Positions 30,156 to 39,344 are shown, counted from the first letter of the stretch. The stretch is 64,000 bases of DNA from Pseudomonadota bacterium (GCA_016719885.1 JADJYF010000008.1:248001-312000); one strand, 5' to 3'. A program made the numbers and translations. The notes: a model not told the origin generated them from the letters alone.

Positions 30156-31334
30156 ATGAACGACACTTACTCCGTGATTCCAGGAATCGTGACCTTGGCG
30201 GCAGCGCTGGTCACGCTATTGATTGCGCAGCCAGCGGTTGCCGTGGTGTGCCTGCTGGTGGTGGCCGCGGTATGGAAATGGGACGGCATGCGCGCCAGGA
30301 AAGCCGCGACCGACGCGGTCGCCGAACCTGCGGACAACGGCGTCACGCCCTACGATGCCGAGCGCGTCGAGCTGCTGCACGGCGCCTCGACCCAGACCAT
30401 ACGCCAGCTGCAGGGCGACATGGTGCAGATTCGCGAACTGATCCGCAGCGCCGTCGCTGAACTGGGTCAGTCCTTCGATGGCTTTCACGCCGACGCACAG
30501 GTGCAGAAGGCCTTGATGGACGAGGCGGTACGCACCCTCGCCAACGGCTCCGGCGACGCCGCGCCGGGCAAGGATCCCAACGACAGCGTCACCATCGGCA
30601 AATTCGTGCGCGACACCTCCAGCGTGTTGCAGGGCTTCGTCGACAATGCCATCACCGCCAGCAAGCGCGGCATGGACATCGTCAACATGATCGACACCAT
30701 GAACACCCAGATGACCCAGATCTTCGACCTGCTGGGCGACGTCAAGGGCATCGCCGACCAGACCAACCTGCTGGCCTTGAATGCCGCCATCGAAGCGGCG
30801 CGCGCCGGCGAAGCCGGACGTGGCTTCGCGGTGGTGGCCGACGAAGTGCGCAAACTGTCGCTCAACTCCGCGCACTTCAACGAACAGATCCGCACCCAGG
30901 TCGAGAACGCGCAGGCCACCATGCAATCGACCCGCAAGCTGGTGGGCGATTCGGCCTCGATGGACATGAGCATGCTGCTCACCCACAAATCCAGCATCGA
31001 CGGCATGATGAAACACCTGTCGTCCCTGGAGTCGTCGCTCAACGATTTGATCGGCGAGACCTCGGGCCTCACCGCGCAGATCGCCGAGCGCTCGAGCAAC
31101 GCGGTGCGCGCCCTGCAGTTCGAAGACATCGTGCGCCAGGTGGCCGAACACGGCGAGAAGGAGCTGGGCCGCCTGGAGGCGTTGCTGGAGACCGGCGTCG
31201 TGCACTGGTCCGGCCACGCCCTCGAAGAGAGCGTCGAGCAATTGCGCCTGGCCGCCGCCGCGCTGCGCGAGATGCAGCCGCGCAAGCCGGCCCACCAGGC
31301 CACCATGAGTGAAGGCGACATCGAATTGTTCTGA
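30156..31334 (+). CDS. Short membrane-anchored methyl-accepting chemotaxis-like protein
   Basis: 392 residues. Two closely spaced hydrophobic stretches (about 8-24 and 26-42) anchor the N-terminus with essentially no periplasmic sensor domain. The rest is a receptor signalling coiled coil with the tip IADQTNLLALNAAIEAARAGEAGRGFAVV and KLSLNS after it. No HAMP domain is evident. The C-terminus is EGDIELF, nearly the same as CheD. Such proteins may sense the membrane or the cell's energy state, or tune the array instead of binding a ligand. It lies downstream of cheB and upstream of a STAS gene. Confidence 0.88.
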   Translation: MNDTYSVIPGIVTLAAALVTLLIAQPAVAVVCLLVVAAVWKWDGMRARKAATDAVAEPADNGVTPYDAERVELLHGASTQTIRQLQGDMVQIRELIRSAVAELGQSFDGFHADAQVQKALMDEAVRTLANGSGDAAPGKDPNDSVTIGKFVRDTSSVLQGFVDNAITASKRGMDIVNMIDTMNTQMTQIFDLLGDVKGIADQTNLLALNAAIEAARAGEAGRGFAVVADEVRKLSLNSAHFNEQIRTQVENAQATMQSTRKLVGDSASMDMSMLLTHKSSIDGMMKHLSSLESSLNDLIGETSGLTAQIAERSSNAVRALQFEDIVRQVAEHGEKELGRLEALLETGVVHWSGHALEESVEQLRLAAAALREMQPRKPAHQATMSEGDIELF

Positions 31335-31397
31335 GCGTCGGCGCCGAGCGCGGCTCGCGTCGCGATGCAGGAAGCAATCCCAGATTGGAGTTATGAA

Positions 31398-31703
31398 ATG
31401 AGCATCAGCACCCAGACCTCTGGCGACGGCCAGACCCTGACCATCCGCGTCCAGGACCGTTTCGATTTCAACGTGCACCGTGACCTGCGCCAGGCCTATG
31501 AAGCGGCCGGCAAGCGCTACGGCAATTACGTGCTCGACCTGCGTGGCACCACCTACATGGACAGCGCGGCGCTCGGCATGCTGCTGCAGCTGCGCGAGCA
31601 CGCCGGTGGCAAGCGCCAGGCGGTGCGCCTGACCAACGCCCAGCCGGTGATTCGCGACATCCTGGCGGTGGCCAATTTCGACCAGCTGTTCACCATCGAC
31701 TGA
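31398..31703 (+). CDS. STAS-domain anti-sigma factor antagonist (HsbA-like)
   Basis: 101 residues. The STAS core has VLDLRGTTYMDSAALGMLLQL, keeping the Ser in the D-S-A-A-L motif that SpoIIAA/RsbV/HsbA proteins have phosphorylated. TGGAG lies seven bases before the ATG at 31398. The next gene encodes a REC-PP2C phosphatase with a kinase-like tail, the same pairing as HsbA-HsbR in Pseudomonas. There the antagonist switches between an anti-sigma factor (FlgM) and a diguanylate cyclase. That role here is inference from order and domain content. Confidence 0.88.
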   Translation: MSISTQTSGDGQTLTIRVQDRFDFNVHRDLRQAYEAAGKRYGNYVLDLRGTTYMDSAALGMLLQLREHAGGKRQAVRLTNAQPVIRDILAVANFDQLFTID

Positions 31704-31737
31704 GTGCCGTCGGCGCGTCTCGCGCCGCGATGAGTCC

Positions 31738-33477
31738 ATGCCCACGAACACGCTGGCAGCCAATTCCGCCTATTCACGACTGCCCGCCGCGCGCCGCTTT
31801 GGGGACGGGCTGCGTGCGCTGGTGGTCGAAGACAACGAGATAGATCAATACCTCCTGCAGCGCATGCTGCTCGACGCCGGCTTCACCGTGGAGTTGGCAT
31901 CATCGACGGAGGACGCGCTGGAGCTCGCCGCCAGTTCCAGACCTGACCTCGTGTGCTGCGACGTGCGCCTGCCGGGCGCCGACGGCTATGTGCTGTGTTC
32001 GGCCATCCGCGGGCGCTATCCGCAGGCCTACATCCCTTTCATATTCATCACCGCGCTCAGCGACGAACAGCACGTCTTGAAGTGCTTCGAGGTCGGCGCG
32101 GACGACGTCGTGATCAAGCCGGTGATGCCGGCGCGACTGCGTGCCAAGGTGGCGGCGGCGCTGCGCACCGGCGACCTGCACCGGGAGCTGGAACGCCAGC
32201 GCGATCAGCTCGCCGATTTCCGCACCAACATGCAGCGCGACATGGAGATCGCCAAGACCATCATCGACAATCTCGGCAGCGAGAAGACCTTGGCCCTGCC
32301 CAACGTGTCCTACCACCTGCAGCCGATGGACACGCTCAATGGCGATCTCATCATCGGCGGTCGCAGCCCGGGCGGCGCGCAGTGCTTCCTGTTCGGCGAT
32401 TTCACCGGCCACGGTCTGCCGGCGGCGATTGGCGTGCAGGTCGTGCACGGCGTGTTCTGCGCGATGGTCGCGCGCGGCCACGCCATCGAGCGCATCGCGG
32501 CCGAACTCAACCGCAAGGTGCGTCAACTGCTGCCGCGCGATCGCTTCCTGTCCGCCGCCCTGATCGAAATCTACGCCGACAGCGGCACCATCTCGGTGTG
32601 GAATGGTGGCATGCCGGAACTGTTGGTGTGCAACAAGGACGGGCGCCTCGAGAAAGGCTTCCGCTCCACCAAGCTGCCTCTCGGTGTGCTGCCCAACGAC
32701 GAATTCGACGCCACCGCCACGCGTCGCCAGCTGCGCCAAGGCGACTCGCTGCTGTGCTATTCCGATGGCGTGATCGAAGCGCTGGATAGCGCCGGCCAGA
32801 TGTTCGGCATCGAGCGCGTGAAGCTCGCCCTGACCGCCGCCGGCCCGCGCGCGGTCGAAACGCTGTGCACGGCCTTGCGGCAGCATACCGGCGACACCCC
32901 GCAACAGGACGATATCTCGATGCTGCAGGTTCGCTTCGATCCGGACGCGATGCGCGCCCGCCTCGACAGTCACGCGCCGCTCGACATGTCGCGTGCCGCC
33001 ACCCACTGGCAATGCAGCGTCGCGCTCGGTCATGACGCCTTGCGCGGCACCGACCCCATCCCGGTGGTGGGCGCGCTGATGGACGCCATTCAAGGCTTCG
33101 GACCGCGCAATGACGAGATCCACATGGTGGTCTCGACCCTGTTCGCGCGCGCCTTGGAACAGGGCCTGCTGGGTCTCGATGCCAATCTGAAATGCGATCA
33201 GAGCGGCTTCGCCAACTACTATCACCAGCTCGAGGAAGAACTCGCGCGACTCAGCGGCGGCGGCATTGAAATCGGCTTCGCGCACACGCCCGACAGCGCG
33301 GGCGGCGTGCTGGAGATCACGGTCAGCATGAGCGGCGGCCAGTCACCCGCCTTGGCGCCGACGCCCGGTGACAAGCATCCGGACCTCGACGCCGTGGCCG
33401 AGCTGTGCGAATCGCTGGAGTTCGACGCCGATGGCCGGCGCGCCGTGGCGCGCTATCGTTGGTACAAGGCGGCCTAG
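31738..33477 (+). CDS. REC-PP2C (SpoIIE-type phosphatase) protein with degenerate C-terminal ATPase domain (HsbR-like)
   Basis: 579 residues. The receiver domain (about 25-145) has Asp75 in VCCDVRLPGADG. A coiled linker leads to a PP2C/SpoIIE domain (about 185-400) with metal-binding GDFTGHGLPAA and DDISMLQ. The last part (about 410-575) aligns in position with an RsbW-like GHKL kinase. Where those kinases have an N-box of the type LFxNALxHG, this reads LFARALEQGLLGLD, so Asn and His are lost and kinase activity is doubtful. It should dephosphorylate the STAS partner encoded 34 bases upstream in response to a phosphorelay. It is the last gene of the island. Confidence 0.9.
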   Translation: MPTNTLAANSAYSRLPAARRFGDGLRALVVEDNEIDQYLLQRMLLDAGFTVELASSTEDALELAASSRPDLVCCDVRLPGADGYVLCSAIRGRYPQAYIPFIFITALSDEQHVLKCFEVGADDVVIKPVMPARLRAKVAAALRTGDLHRELERQRDQLADFRTNMQRDMEIAKTIIDNLGSEKTLALPNVSYHLQPMDTLNGDLIIGGRSPGGAQCFLFGDFTGHGLPAAIGVQVVHGVFCAMVARGHAIERIAAELNRKVRQLLPRDRFLSAALIEIYADSGTISVWNGGMPELLVCNKDGRLEKGFRSTKLPLGVLPNDEFDATATRRQLRQGDSLLCYSDGVIEALDSAGQMFGIERVKLALTAAGPRAVETLCTALRQHTGDTPQQDDISMLQVRFDPDAMRARLDSHAPLDMSRAATHWQCSVALGHDALRGTDPIPVVGALMDAIQGFGPRNDEIHMVVSTLFARALEQGLLGLDANLKCDQSGFANYYHQLEEELARLSGGGIEIGFAHTPDSAGGVLEITVSMSGGQSPALAPTPGDKHPDLDAVAELCESLEFDADGRRAVARYRWYKAA

Positions 33478-33502
33478 GCGCCATTTCAACGCCCGTCGGC
33501 GC

Positions 33503-34357
33503 TTACGGCGAGCCTGCCGCCGCCACGTCCACGCGGCACACTTCCACCGCCGCCAGCGCCTTGCCTGAACCGAGATCGGCCAGCTCGCCGGCGAACGTCA
33601 GACCGAACAAGGTGCGACCATCCGCGCCGCCAAGGTTGCAGGCCACCGCGCGCTTGCCGGGCGTGGCGATGACGTCGCCGATGCTGCCATCGGCGCACAC
33701 CCGCACGAATTCGCCGGTCATGAACGACGCCACCCACACCGCGCCGTCGGCGTCGAGGCAGATGCCGTCCGGCGTGCGTTCGCCGAGGCTTGCCCACACG
33801 CGTCGGTTGGACAGGCGACCGTCGGCCGCGCGATCGAACGCGGTCAGCTTGTGGCCGAAAGTCTCGGCGATGATCAGCGTGCCGCCGTCGGGCGTGATGA
33901 CCGCGCCGTTGGGAAATTCCAGGCCGCTCGCCACCACCGTGCGCTGCCCCGCCATCGAGACCATGATGAGATCCGCGGTCTTGGGTGCTTCGCCGGCCAA
34001 CAGGTCATAACCGAAATTGCCGACGTAGATGTTGCCGCTCGCATCGCACACGCAGTCATTGATGTCATGGGACACCATGTCCGACAGGTCGCAGTACAGG
34101 CTCAGCGTACCGTCCTTGGCCACCTGCATGAGCTTCCTGTCCTGCATGGAAACGATCACCACGCGACCGTCGGGCAGGAAATTGATACCCGAGGGGTGCT
34201 TGGGGAAGGACGCGACCTTGGCGCGGCGGCCCGCCTCGCTCAGGGTGTAGACGGTTTCGCCGCGCATGTCCGACATCCACAGCTGGCCGCCGTGCCAGCG
34301 CGGCCCTTCCAGGAAAATGAACCCGTCGGCCAGCATTTCAAGTTTGTATTTCGCCAT
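33503..34357 (-). CDS. SMP-30/gluconolactonase/LRE family protein
   Basis: 284 residues, a six-bladed beta-propeller of the SMP-30 family. The metal ligand Glu17 is in FLEGPRWHGGQLWMSDM. Further blocks are DINDCVCDASGNIYVGN and LEFPNGAVITPDGGTLIIAET. The family hydrolyses sugar or other lactones with a divalent metal. GGGGGAG precedes the ATG at 34357. It is tail-to-tail with the phosphatase gene and unlinked to it in function. Confidence 0.9.
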   Translation of the reverse strand: MAKYKLEMLADGFIFLEGPRWHGGQLWMSDMRGETVYTLSEAGRRAKVASFPKHPSGINFLPDGRVVIVSMQDRKLMQVAKDGTLSLYCDLSDMVSHDINDCVCDASGNIYVGNFGYDLLAGEAPKTADLIMVSMAGQRTVVASGLEFPNGAVITPDGGTLIIAETFGHKLTAFDRAADGRLSNRRVWASLGERTPDGICLDADGAVWVASFMTGEFVRVCADGSIGDVIATPGKRAVACNLGGADGRTLFGLTFAGELADLGSGKALAAVEVCRVDVAAAGSP

Positions 34358-34447
34358 GACTCCCCCGTCTGTGATTGCCATTGATTGCGCGCGCTGTGGA
34401 AGACGAAAGCTAGCAAGTCCGCGCCGGGCGCGCCACCGTGGCGGCTG

Positions 34448-34831
34448 TCAGTCCTTGTCGAGACCGAACAGGCGTTCGAGTTCGCTTTGATTGCGCGCGG
34501 TGTCGGTGCTCGGCGCGGAGCTCGGCGCGCCGCCGAACAGGGCGTCGAGTTCGGCGCGGGCGCGCGCCGCGGCGTCATCGGCCGCGCCCTTGAAGGCGCG
34601 CGTCGAGGGTTTGAAGTAATCGCAGTAGTTGGCGCGTTCCTTGTTGCCGACCGCGGTGGCGACGGTTTCCTCGCAAGCGTCGGCCACCGACGGGTTGTAG
34701 AAGCCGCACATCCTGCACACGTGCAGGTCGGCGTTGCAGGCCGGGCACAGCTCGGCGCGACGCAGCGGCAGGCTGTCTTCCGGCAGGGCTGCGCCGCAGC
34801 GCCAGCAGCAATAGGCGGACGGGCGGCTCAT
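34448..34831 (-). CDS. Small zinc-ribbon protein, function unknown
   Basis: 127 residues. The first 45 hold three CxxC-type pairs (CWRC, CPAC, CRMC), enough for a zinc ribbon or rubredoxin-like knuckle. A conserved-looking ANYCDYFKPST follows, then a low-complexity acidic tail ending SELERLFGLDKD, which may be a second short helix. The arrangement is known from uncharacterised proteobacterial proteins. It lies six bases after the nitroreductase gene on the same strand, suggesting one transcript and perhaps a redox link. Confidence 0.7.
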   Translation of the reverse strand: MSRPSAYCCWRCGAALPEDSLPLRRAELCPACNADLHVCRMCGFYNPSVADACEETVATAVGNKERANYCDYFKPSTRAFKGAADDAAARARAELDALFGGAPSSAPSTDTARNQSELERLFGLDKD

Positions 34832-34837
34832 CGCCGC

Positions 34838-35461
34838 TCAGCCCGCCAGGCTCGCGCCGGTCATGGTCTCGAGATGCACGACCTCCGCCAGCGGTCGCCG
34901 GTAGGCACGCGGCGGCAGGCTGTCGGCAAGCGCCTTGCCCACCACCACCATCATCACCGGCGTGACATTGGCCGGCAGCTCGAGCAGCGTCGCGACCTTG
35001 GCCGCGTCGAAGCCGATCATGGGACCGCTGTCCCAGCCGCGATTGCGCGCGGCGTACATGAGACTCATGGCCGCCAGCGCACCGCTGCGTATCGCTTCCT
35101 CGCGCTGCAGCGTCGGCTGGTCCTGGTACACGCCCTTGATCATCGGCACGTACTTGTCGCGCGCCGCCGCGCCGCCATCGGCGTAGATGCGCTCGGCATC
35201 GAGATGTGCGTCCAGGCGTCCGCATACCAGCACAGCCGCCGCGCACTGCTCGACCTGCGCCTGGCCATAGGACAGTTTGCGCAGCGCCTGCTTGCGCGCC
35301 TCCTCGCGCACCACCACGAACTGCCAATGCTGCATGTTGAACGAGCTCGGGCTCAGCACCACTTCCGAAAAAATCGCCGCGAGTTCGGCGTCGTCGATCT
35401 CGATGCCGCTCCGGTATTGCCGAACGCTGCGCCGCGCTTGAACGAGTTGTGAAAATTCCAA
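34838..35461 (-). CDS. Nitroreductase family protein
   Basis: 207 residues, FMN-dependent nitroreductase fold. It starts with the conserved RRSVRQY FMN-binding block, then SPSSFNMQHWQFVVV. Later come LMYAARNRGWDSGPMIGFD and VMMVVVGKAL. Members reduce nitroaromatics, quinones or enones with NAD(P)H. The upstream neighbour on the same strand is D-amino-acid dehydrogenase, 30 bases away, so the three genes may be one operon. Confidence 0.9.
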   Translation of the reverse strand: MEFSQLVQARRSVRQYRSGIEIDDAELAAIFSEVVLSPSSFNMQHWQFVVVREEARKQALRKLSYGQAQVEQCAAAVLVCGRLDAHLDAERIYADGGAAARDKYVPMIKGVYQDQPTLQREEAIRSGALAAMSLMYAARNRGWDSGPMIGFDAAKVATLLELPANVTPVMMVVVGKALADSLPPRAYRRPLAEVVHLETMTGASLAG

Positions 35462-35491
35462 GGTAGTTTTTCTCCGCGCTTGGATTGAGGC

Positions 35492-36757
35492 TCAGGCATC
35501 GAAACGCGCCAGCGCGTAATCGGCGCTGGGCAATTCGGTGCGCTCGCGCATGATGTGGTCGGCCACCAATTTACCGGCGCCGGGCGCCATGGTCCAACCG
35601 AGATGACCGTGACCGGTGTTGAGATACAGGCCGCGCACCGCGGTGCGGCCCATGATGCCGACGCCGTCGGGGCTCATGGGCCGCAGGCCCGTCCATTCCA
35701 CGCAGTTGCGCCGCTCGACGCGGCGGCTCTCATCGGGATAGATGCGGGCCAGCAAATCGTAGAGATTGCGGATGCGGCTCGGGGTGAGGCGGGTATCGAA
35801 GCCGGCGAATTCGGCGGTGCCCGCCACGCGCAGCTGCTGGCCGAGCGGACACACCGCCGCGTGGTAGTGCTCGTCGATCACCGGCACGTGGGGTTTGCAT
35901 TGCCAATCGGCCATGGGCAGGGTCAGGGAATAGCCCTTCACCGGTTGCACCGGGACTTTAAGGCCCGCGCTCGCGGCCAGCGCCGGCGTGTAGCTGGCGG
36001 CGGCGAGCACCACGCCGTCGGCACGTCGCATTTCGCCATCGACCATCACACCGCCGACCGCGCCGCCGTTCACCACCACCTGGCTGGCCTGACGCTCGTA
36101 ATCGAAAGTGACGCCGATGCCGGCACAGTGTTCGGCCAGCGCGCGACAGAAACGCTGCGCGTCGCCCGACACGTCGTCGGGAAAATGGATGCCGCCCGAC
36201 AGCTCGTGGGCGACCGGCGCGAGCGCGGGCTCGAGCCGCGCCACCGCCTGCGCGTTCAGCACTTCGTAGCGCACATCGAAGGCGCGACAGCGTTCGGCGA
36301 AGCGCGTCGCGGTGTCGAGTTCGGCGGCGGTGCGGTAGATCTTCAAGGTGCCGTGGTCGGCGCGCTCGAATGGCAGGGCCAGCGGCGCGAGATGCTCGGC
36401 CAGCACCGTCAACGAATAGTCGGCGAGACGCGCGTTCTTCTCGACGTTGACGAGATAGCACGGCAGCGACGAGTTGCGCAGGAAGTTCAACGACCAGCCC
36501 AGCATGCGCGGCAGCGCGCGCGGACGGATGAGCAGCGCGGCGTCCTCGCGTCCCAACATGCGTAGTGCCTGCCAGAACACGCCGGGTTCGTTCCAGGGAT
36601 TGGCCTGGCTCGCGTGCAGCATGCCGCCGTTGGCGAAGCTGGTTTCGAGAGCCGGACCGGACTGGCGCTCGATGACTTCCACGTCGGCGCCGTGCAGGCG
36701 CAGAAAGTAGGCGGTCGTCAGACCGAGCAGTCCCGCGCCGACGACGATGATGCGCAT
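35492..36757 (-). CDS. dadA: D-amino-acid dehydrogenase small subunit-like FAD oxidoreductase
   Basis: 421 residues, close to the usual 430. An N-terminal FAD Rossmann motif (VGAGLLGLTTAYFL) is followed by the DadA/DAO family blocks NGGMLHASQANPWNEPG, YDLLARIYPDESR, EWTGLRPMSPDGVGIMG and NTGHGHLGWTMAPG. It oxidises D-alanine and other D-amino acids to 2-oxo acids, passing electrons to the respiratory chain. No racemase gene is next to it, so a role in D-amino-acid use other than alanine is possible. Confidence 0.9.
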   Translation of the reverse strand: MRIIVVGAGLLGLTTAYFLRLHGADVEVIERQSGPALETSFANGGMLHASQANPWNEPGVFWQALRMLGREDAALLIRPRALPRMLGWSLNFLRNSSLPCYLVNVEKNARLADYSLTVLAEHLAPLALPFERADHGTLKIYRTAAELDTATRFAERCRAFDVRYEVLNAQAVARLEPALAPVAHELSGGIHFPDDVSGDAQRFCRALAEHCAGIGVTFDYERQASQVVVNGGAVGGVMVDGEMRRADGVVLAAASYTPALAASAGLKVPVQPVKGYSLTLPMADWQCKPHVPVIDEHYHAAVCPLGQQLRVAGTAEFAGFDTRLTPSRIRNLYDLLARIYPDESRRVERRNCVEWTGLRPMSPDGVGIMGRTAVRGLYLNTGHGHLGWTMAPGAGKLVADHIMRERTELPSADYALARFDA

Positions 36758-36883
36758 TGCATGCCAACCTCGAAATGTGAAGGGGACCCCTCCCGCATCG
36801 AGGTCGGAAAACGAGGGACGTGGAGAGCGATGGCAAGTGCGATTTCATTCCCCCAGCAGCCCGCTTCCCGACGATGATTACGG

Positions 36884-36899
36884 TGAAGCCTGACCCACA
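36884..36899. repeat. Half copy of the TGAAGCCTGACCCACA repeat
   Basis: TGAAGCCTGACCCACA occurs here once, between dadA and the TonB receptor gene. The same 16 bases form both arms of a perfect 18-bp inverted repeat at 50974-51028. Confidence 0.6.
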
Positions 36900-36944
36900 G
36901 AAAGCGGGCGGTCAGGGCTCGACCGCCGGGAATCGCACCGGCAC

Positions 36945-38903
36945 TCAAGGCACGTCGAAGGCGAACTTCAATCCGGCATACACGCCGATGCCCGGCACGC
37001 GGTAGCCCAGCACTTCCTCATGGCGATCGTCGAGCATGTTCTCGACCCGCGCATGTACTTGCAGAGCGCGGCTCAAGTCGTAGCTGACGGTGGTACCGAG
37101 CGTCGTGAAGCTGTCCATGCCGACACGCCTTTGCTGAAAGGTCGGGGCAAAAAAGCCGAGATCGTCCTGGCGGCCACTGTGGGTGAAATAGGCACTCGCG
37201 CGCAGACGATCGTTGATGCCGCTCCAATCCAGGCTGCCGTTGACCTGGTGATGGGGGCGCCGCACTTCATCCTTGCGCATGCCTGTCACGCGATCGATTT
37301 CGGTGGCATCGAGGTAGGTGTAACCGCCGGTCAGGCGCAAGCCAAGTCCGAGGCGCGCGCTGAACGACAGCTCCACGCCATCACGGCGGCTGGTGCCATC
37401 CTGGTTGACGGCGGTCGCGGTGGTGCCGCTCGCGTCCACCAGGAAGCCGAAGATCTCGTCCTTGAGGCGCTCGTTGAAATACGTGACGTTGACACGCACA
37501 CGCTCTTCCCACAGCGCCTGCGACACACCCACTTCCCAGCCCCGCGAATGTTCGGGCTTCAAGCTGCTGTTGCCGATGAAGCTCGGCCCGAATTGTCCGC
37601 CCGACGAGAAGCCGAAACGTTCGATGAAGGTCGGCGCCTTCTGCCCGGTGCCATAGGCGAGATTGAAGGCCGTGCCGGTGGGCGCATAACGCCACGCGGC
37701 CGCCGCGCGATAAGTGGTGATGTCGCGAAAATCGCTGTTGAAGTCGTGGCGGACGCTGCCCGACAGGCCGATATCCAGCGGCAGGTCGATGCGGTATTCA
37801 CCGACCAGGCCGGTGGTATCCATGTGCCGGCGCTGATTCGGATCGCCAAACGGCGAGACCGGACCGCGCTGCACGAACTCGTCGCGCTCATGGTCGACCG
37901 CCACCGTCATGCTGTGCTGCGAGGGCACGACCTGCTCGAGCGCGAACAAGGCCGTGCTCTGGTAGGTGAACTCGTAGCGATCGGTATCGTTGGAGCTGTC
38001 CTGACCGACGGCGGGGTCTTCGTTGTCGCTGCTGGTAGAAGTCCAGTTGCCGTCGAGCTGCTGCAGCCAGTGGCCGCCCAGCAGCGCAAGCTTGGCATGA
38101 CTGCCCACGTAGCGCTGCTCGGTGTTGGCGCGCCCGGGGGTATCGACGGGTAGACCGGTGATGAAGTCGCTGTCGACCTGGTTATGGGTATCGACGTTAC
38201 GCGCGGTCAGCGACAACTCAAGTGCTTCATTGACCTTGAGCGCGCCGCTGAGATCGGAGGTTACCGCATGGTAGCCGTCGTCCTCGTGGCCTTGCCGCGC
38301 GATGTTGGCGCCGGCGGTGCTGATGCGATTGACGCCGACCCGCACGCGGCCACGACCGTTACGCATGCCGACGCTCGCGCGCTGCTGGTTGGTGCCGAAA
38401 GACCCGCCATCGAGCGCGGCTTCGGCGTGGAATGGCCCGTCGTCCTTGCGCGTGATGATGTTGATCACGCCGGCCAGCGCATCGGATCCCCACAGCGAAC
38501 TCTGCGGGCCACGCACCACTTCGATGCGCTCGATGTCGGCGCTGGAGAGATTGGCGAATTCGAACTCGTCATTGCCGGCGAGATCGTTGGCCTCGACGCC
38601 ATCGATCATCACCATCACGTGGTTGCCTTCGGCGCCGCGCATGCGTAACTGGGTTTGCTTGCCGACGCCGCCGGCATTGCTGACCGTGATGCCGGGCACG
38701 TAGCGCAGCAGGTCGACGGCGAAGTTCGCCTGGCGGAAATCGAGAGTCGAACGATCGATGACCGTGACCGAGGAACCGACCTTGCCGAGCGTGCTCGGGG
38801 TTCGCGAGCCTGACACCACCACGGTGTCGGGGTAATCGGTGGTTGCCGCGTGAGCGGCAAGGGGCAGCGCCAGCACGGCGCACAGGAACATGCGTTTCAT
38901 CAT
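36945..38903 (-). CDS. btuB: BtuB-like TonB-dependent outer-membrane receptor (cobalamin/corrinoid)
   Basis: 652 residues from the first of two adjacent ATGs (38903/38900) with GGGAG upstream. A signal peptide (MFLCAVLALPLAAHA) is followed by the TonB box DTVVVSGSR. The plug has SVTVIDR, LRYVPGITVSN and RGPQSSLWGSDALAGVINI. The rest is a 22-strand barrel. The cobalamin riboswitch 150 bases upstream makes B12 or a related corrinoid the likely ligand. Other cobalamin-uptake genes (btuCDF, cob) are not in the window. Confidence 0.9.
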   Translation of the reverse strand: MMKRMFLCAVLALPLAAHAATTDYPDTVVVSGSRTPSTLGKVGSSVTVIDRSTLDFRQANFAVDLLRYVPGITVSNAGGVGKQTQLRMRGAEGNHVMVMIDGVEANDLAGNDEFEFANLSSADIERIEVVRGPQSSLWGSDALAGVINIITRKDDGPFHAEAALDGGSFGTNQQRASVGMRNGRGRVRVGVNRISTAGANIARQGHEDDGYHAVTSDLSGALKVNEALELSLTARNVDTHNQVDSDFITGLPVDTPGRANTEQRYVGSHAKLALLGGHWLQQLDGNWTSTSSDNEDPAVGQDSSNDTDRYEFTYQSTALFALEQVVPSQHSMTVAVDHERDEFVQRGPVSPFGDPNQRRHMDTTGLVGEYRIDLPLDIGLSGSVRHDFNSDFRDITTYRAAAAWRYAPTGTAFNLAYGTGQKAPTFIERFGFSSGGQFGPSFIGNSSLKPEHSRGWEVGVSQALWEERVRVNVTYFNERLKDEIFGFLVDASGTTATAVNQDGTSRRDGVELSFSARLGLGLRLTGGYTYLDATEIDRVTGMRKDEVRRPHHQVNGSLDWSGINDRLRASAYFTHSGRQDDLGFFAPTFQQRRVGMDSFTTLGTTVSYDLSRALQVHARVENMLDDRHEEVLGYRVPGIGVYAGLKFAFDVP

Positions 38904-39049
38904 CGTCTCCCTGACCGGCCCATCCCCGGGCTCGATCGGTGCTGTGAAGCACGTTGGGAGGATCACGAGCGGGGCCTTGCGGCCCGCGTCCCGACCGCCC
39001 CACCGCGATTCGGTAATGGCGATGGCCAATGGCTATCGCCTGGAACAGC

Positions 39050-39262
39050 ACAGGGCCGGTCTCCGGACTCACGAGTCACGCGATCATGTCGCGTCGCCAG
39101 TCGCTCCGTCTTCCCGTGTCGAAACACAGTGACTGGGTGGAGCGATGCAACTCGTCTACCGTTGCGGGGGCAGTATCGGCATTGCGCGGCCTTGCGAGCC
39201 GTGCGCACCGATTTCCCGTTTCACCTGTCGGCCGATTGGCTTCGAGGCACCCTTTGCCGTGG
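39050..39262 (-). ncRNA. Cobalamin (AdoCbl) riboswitch
   Basis: Read on the minus strand, the region before the BtuB gene has the conserved blocks in order. GGTGCC begins the 5' paired part, then GAAACGGGAA, then ACTGCCCCCGCAACGG, and near the 3' end GAGTCCGGAGACCGGCC, close to the classic AGYCMGGAGACCGGCC box. The spacing and lengths (about 210 bases) fit. It should lower receptor synthesis when intracellular cobalamin is plentiful, by hiding the ribosome site or by termination. Exact ends are approximate. Confidence 0.9.
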
Positions 39263-39310
39263 TATCTCGGCGCCGCCGGGGCGGGCCGCGCATCACTTGC
39301 GCGATGCGAA

Positions 39311-39344
39311 TAAAAAAACGCGGCAGACTGATCGGCCGCGTTTC
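39311..39344 (-). terminator. Intrinsic terminator of the HU-like gene
   Basis: On the minus strand AAACGCGGC-CGATCAGTCT-GCCGCG is followed by TTTTTTT. The stem is GC-rich with a strong U-tract. It lies 40 bases past the HU-like stop and just upstream of the riboswitch, separating the two transcripts. Confidence 0.85.
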
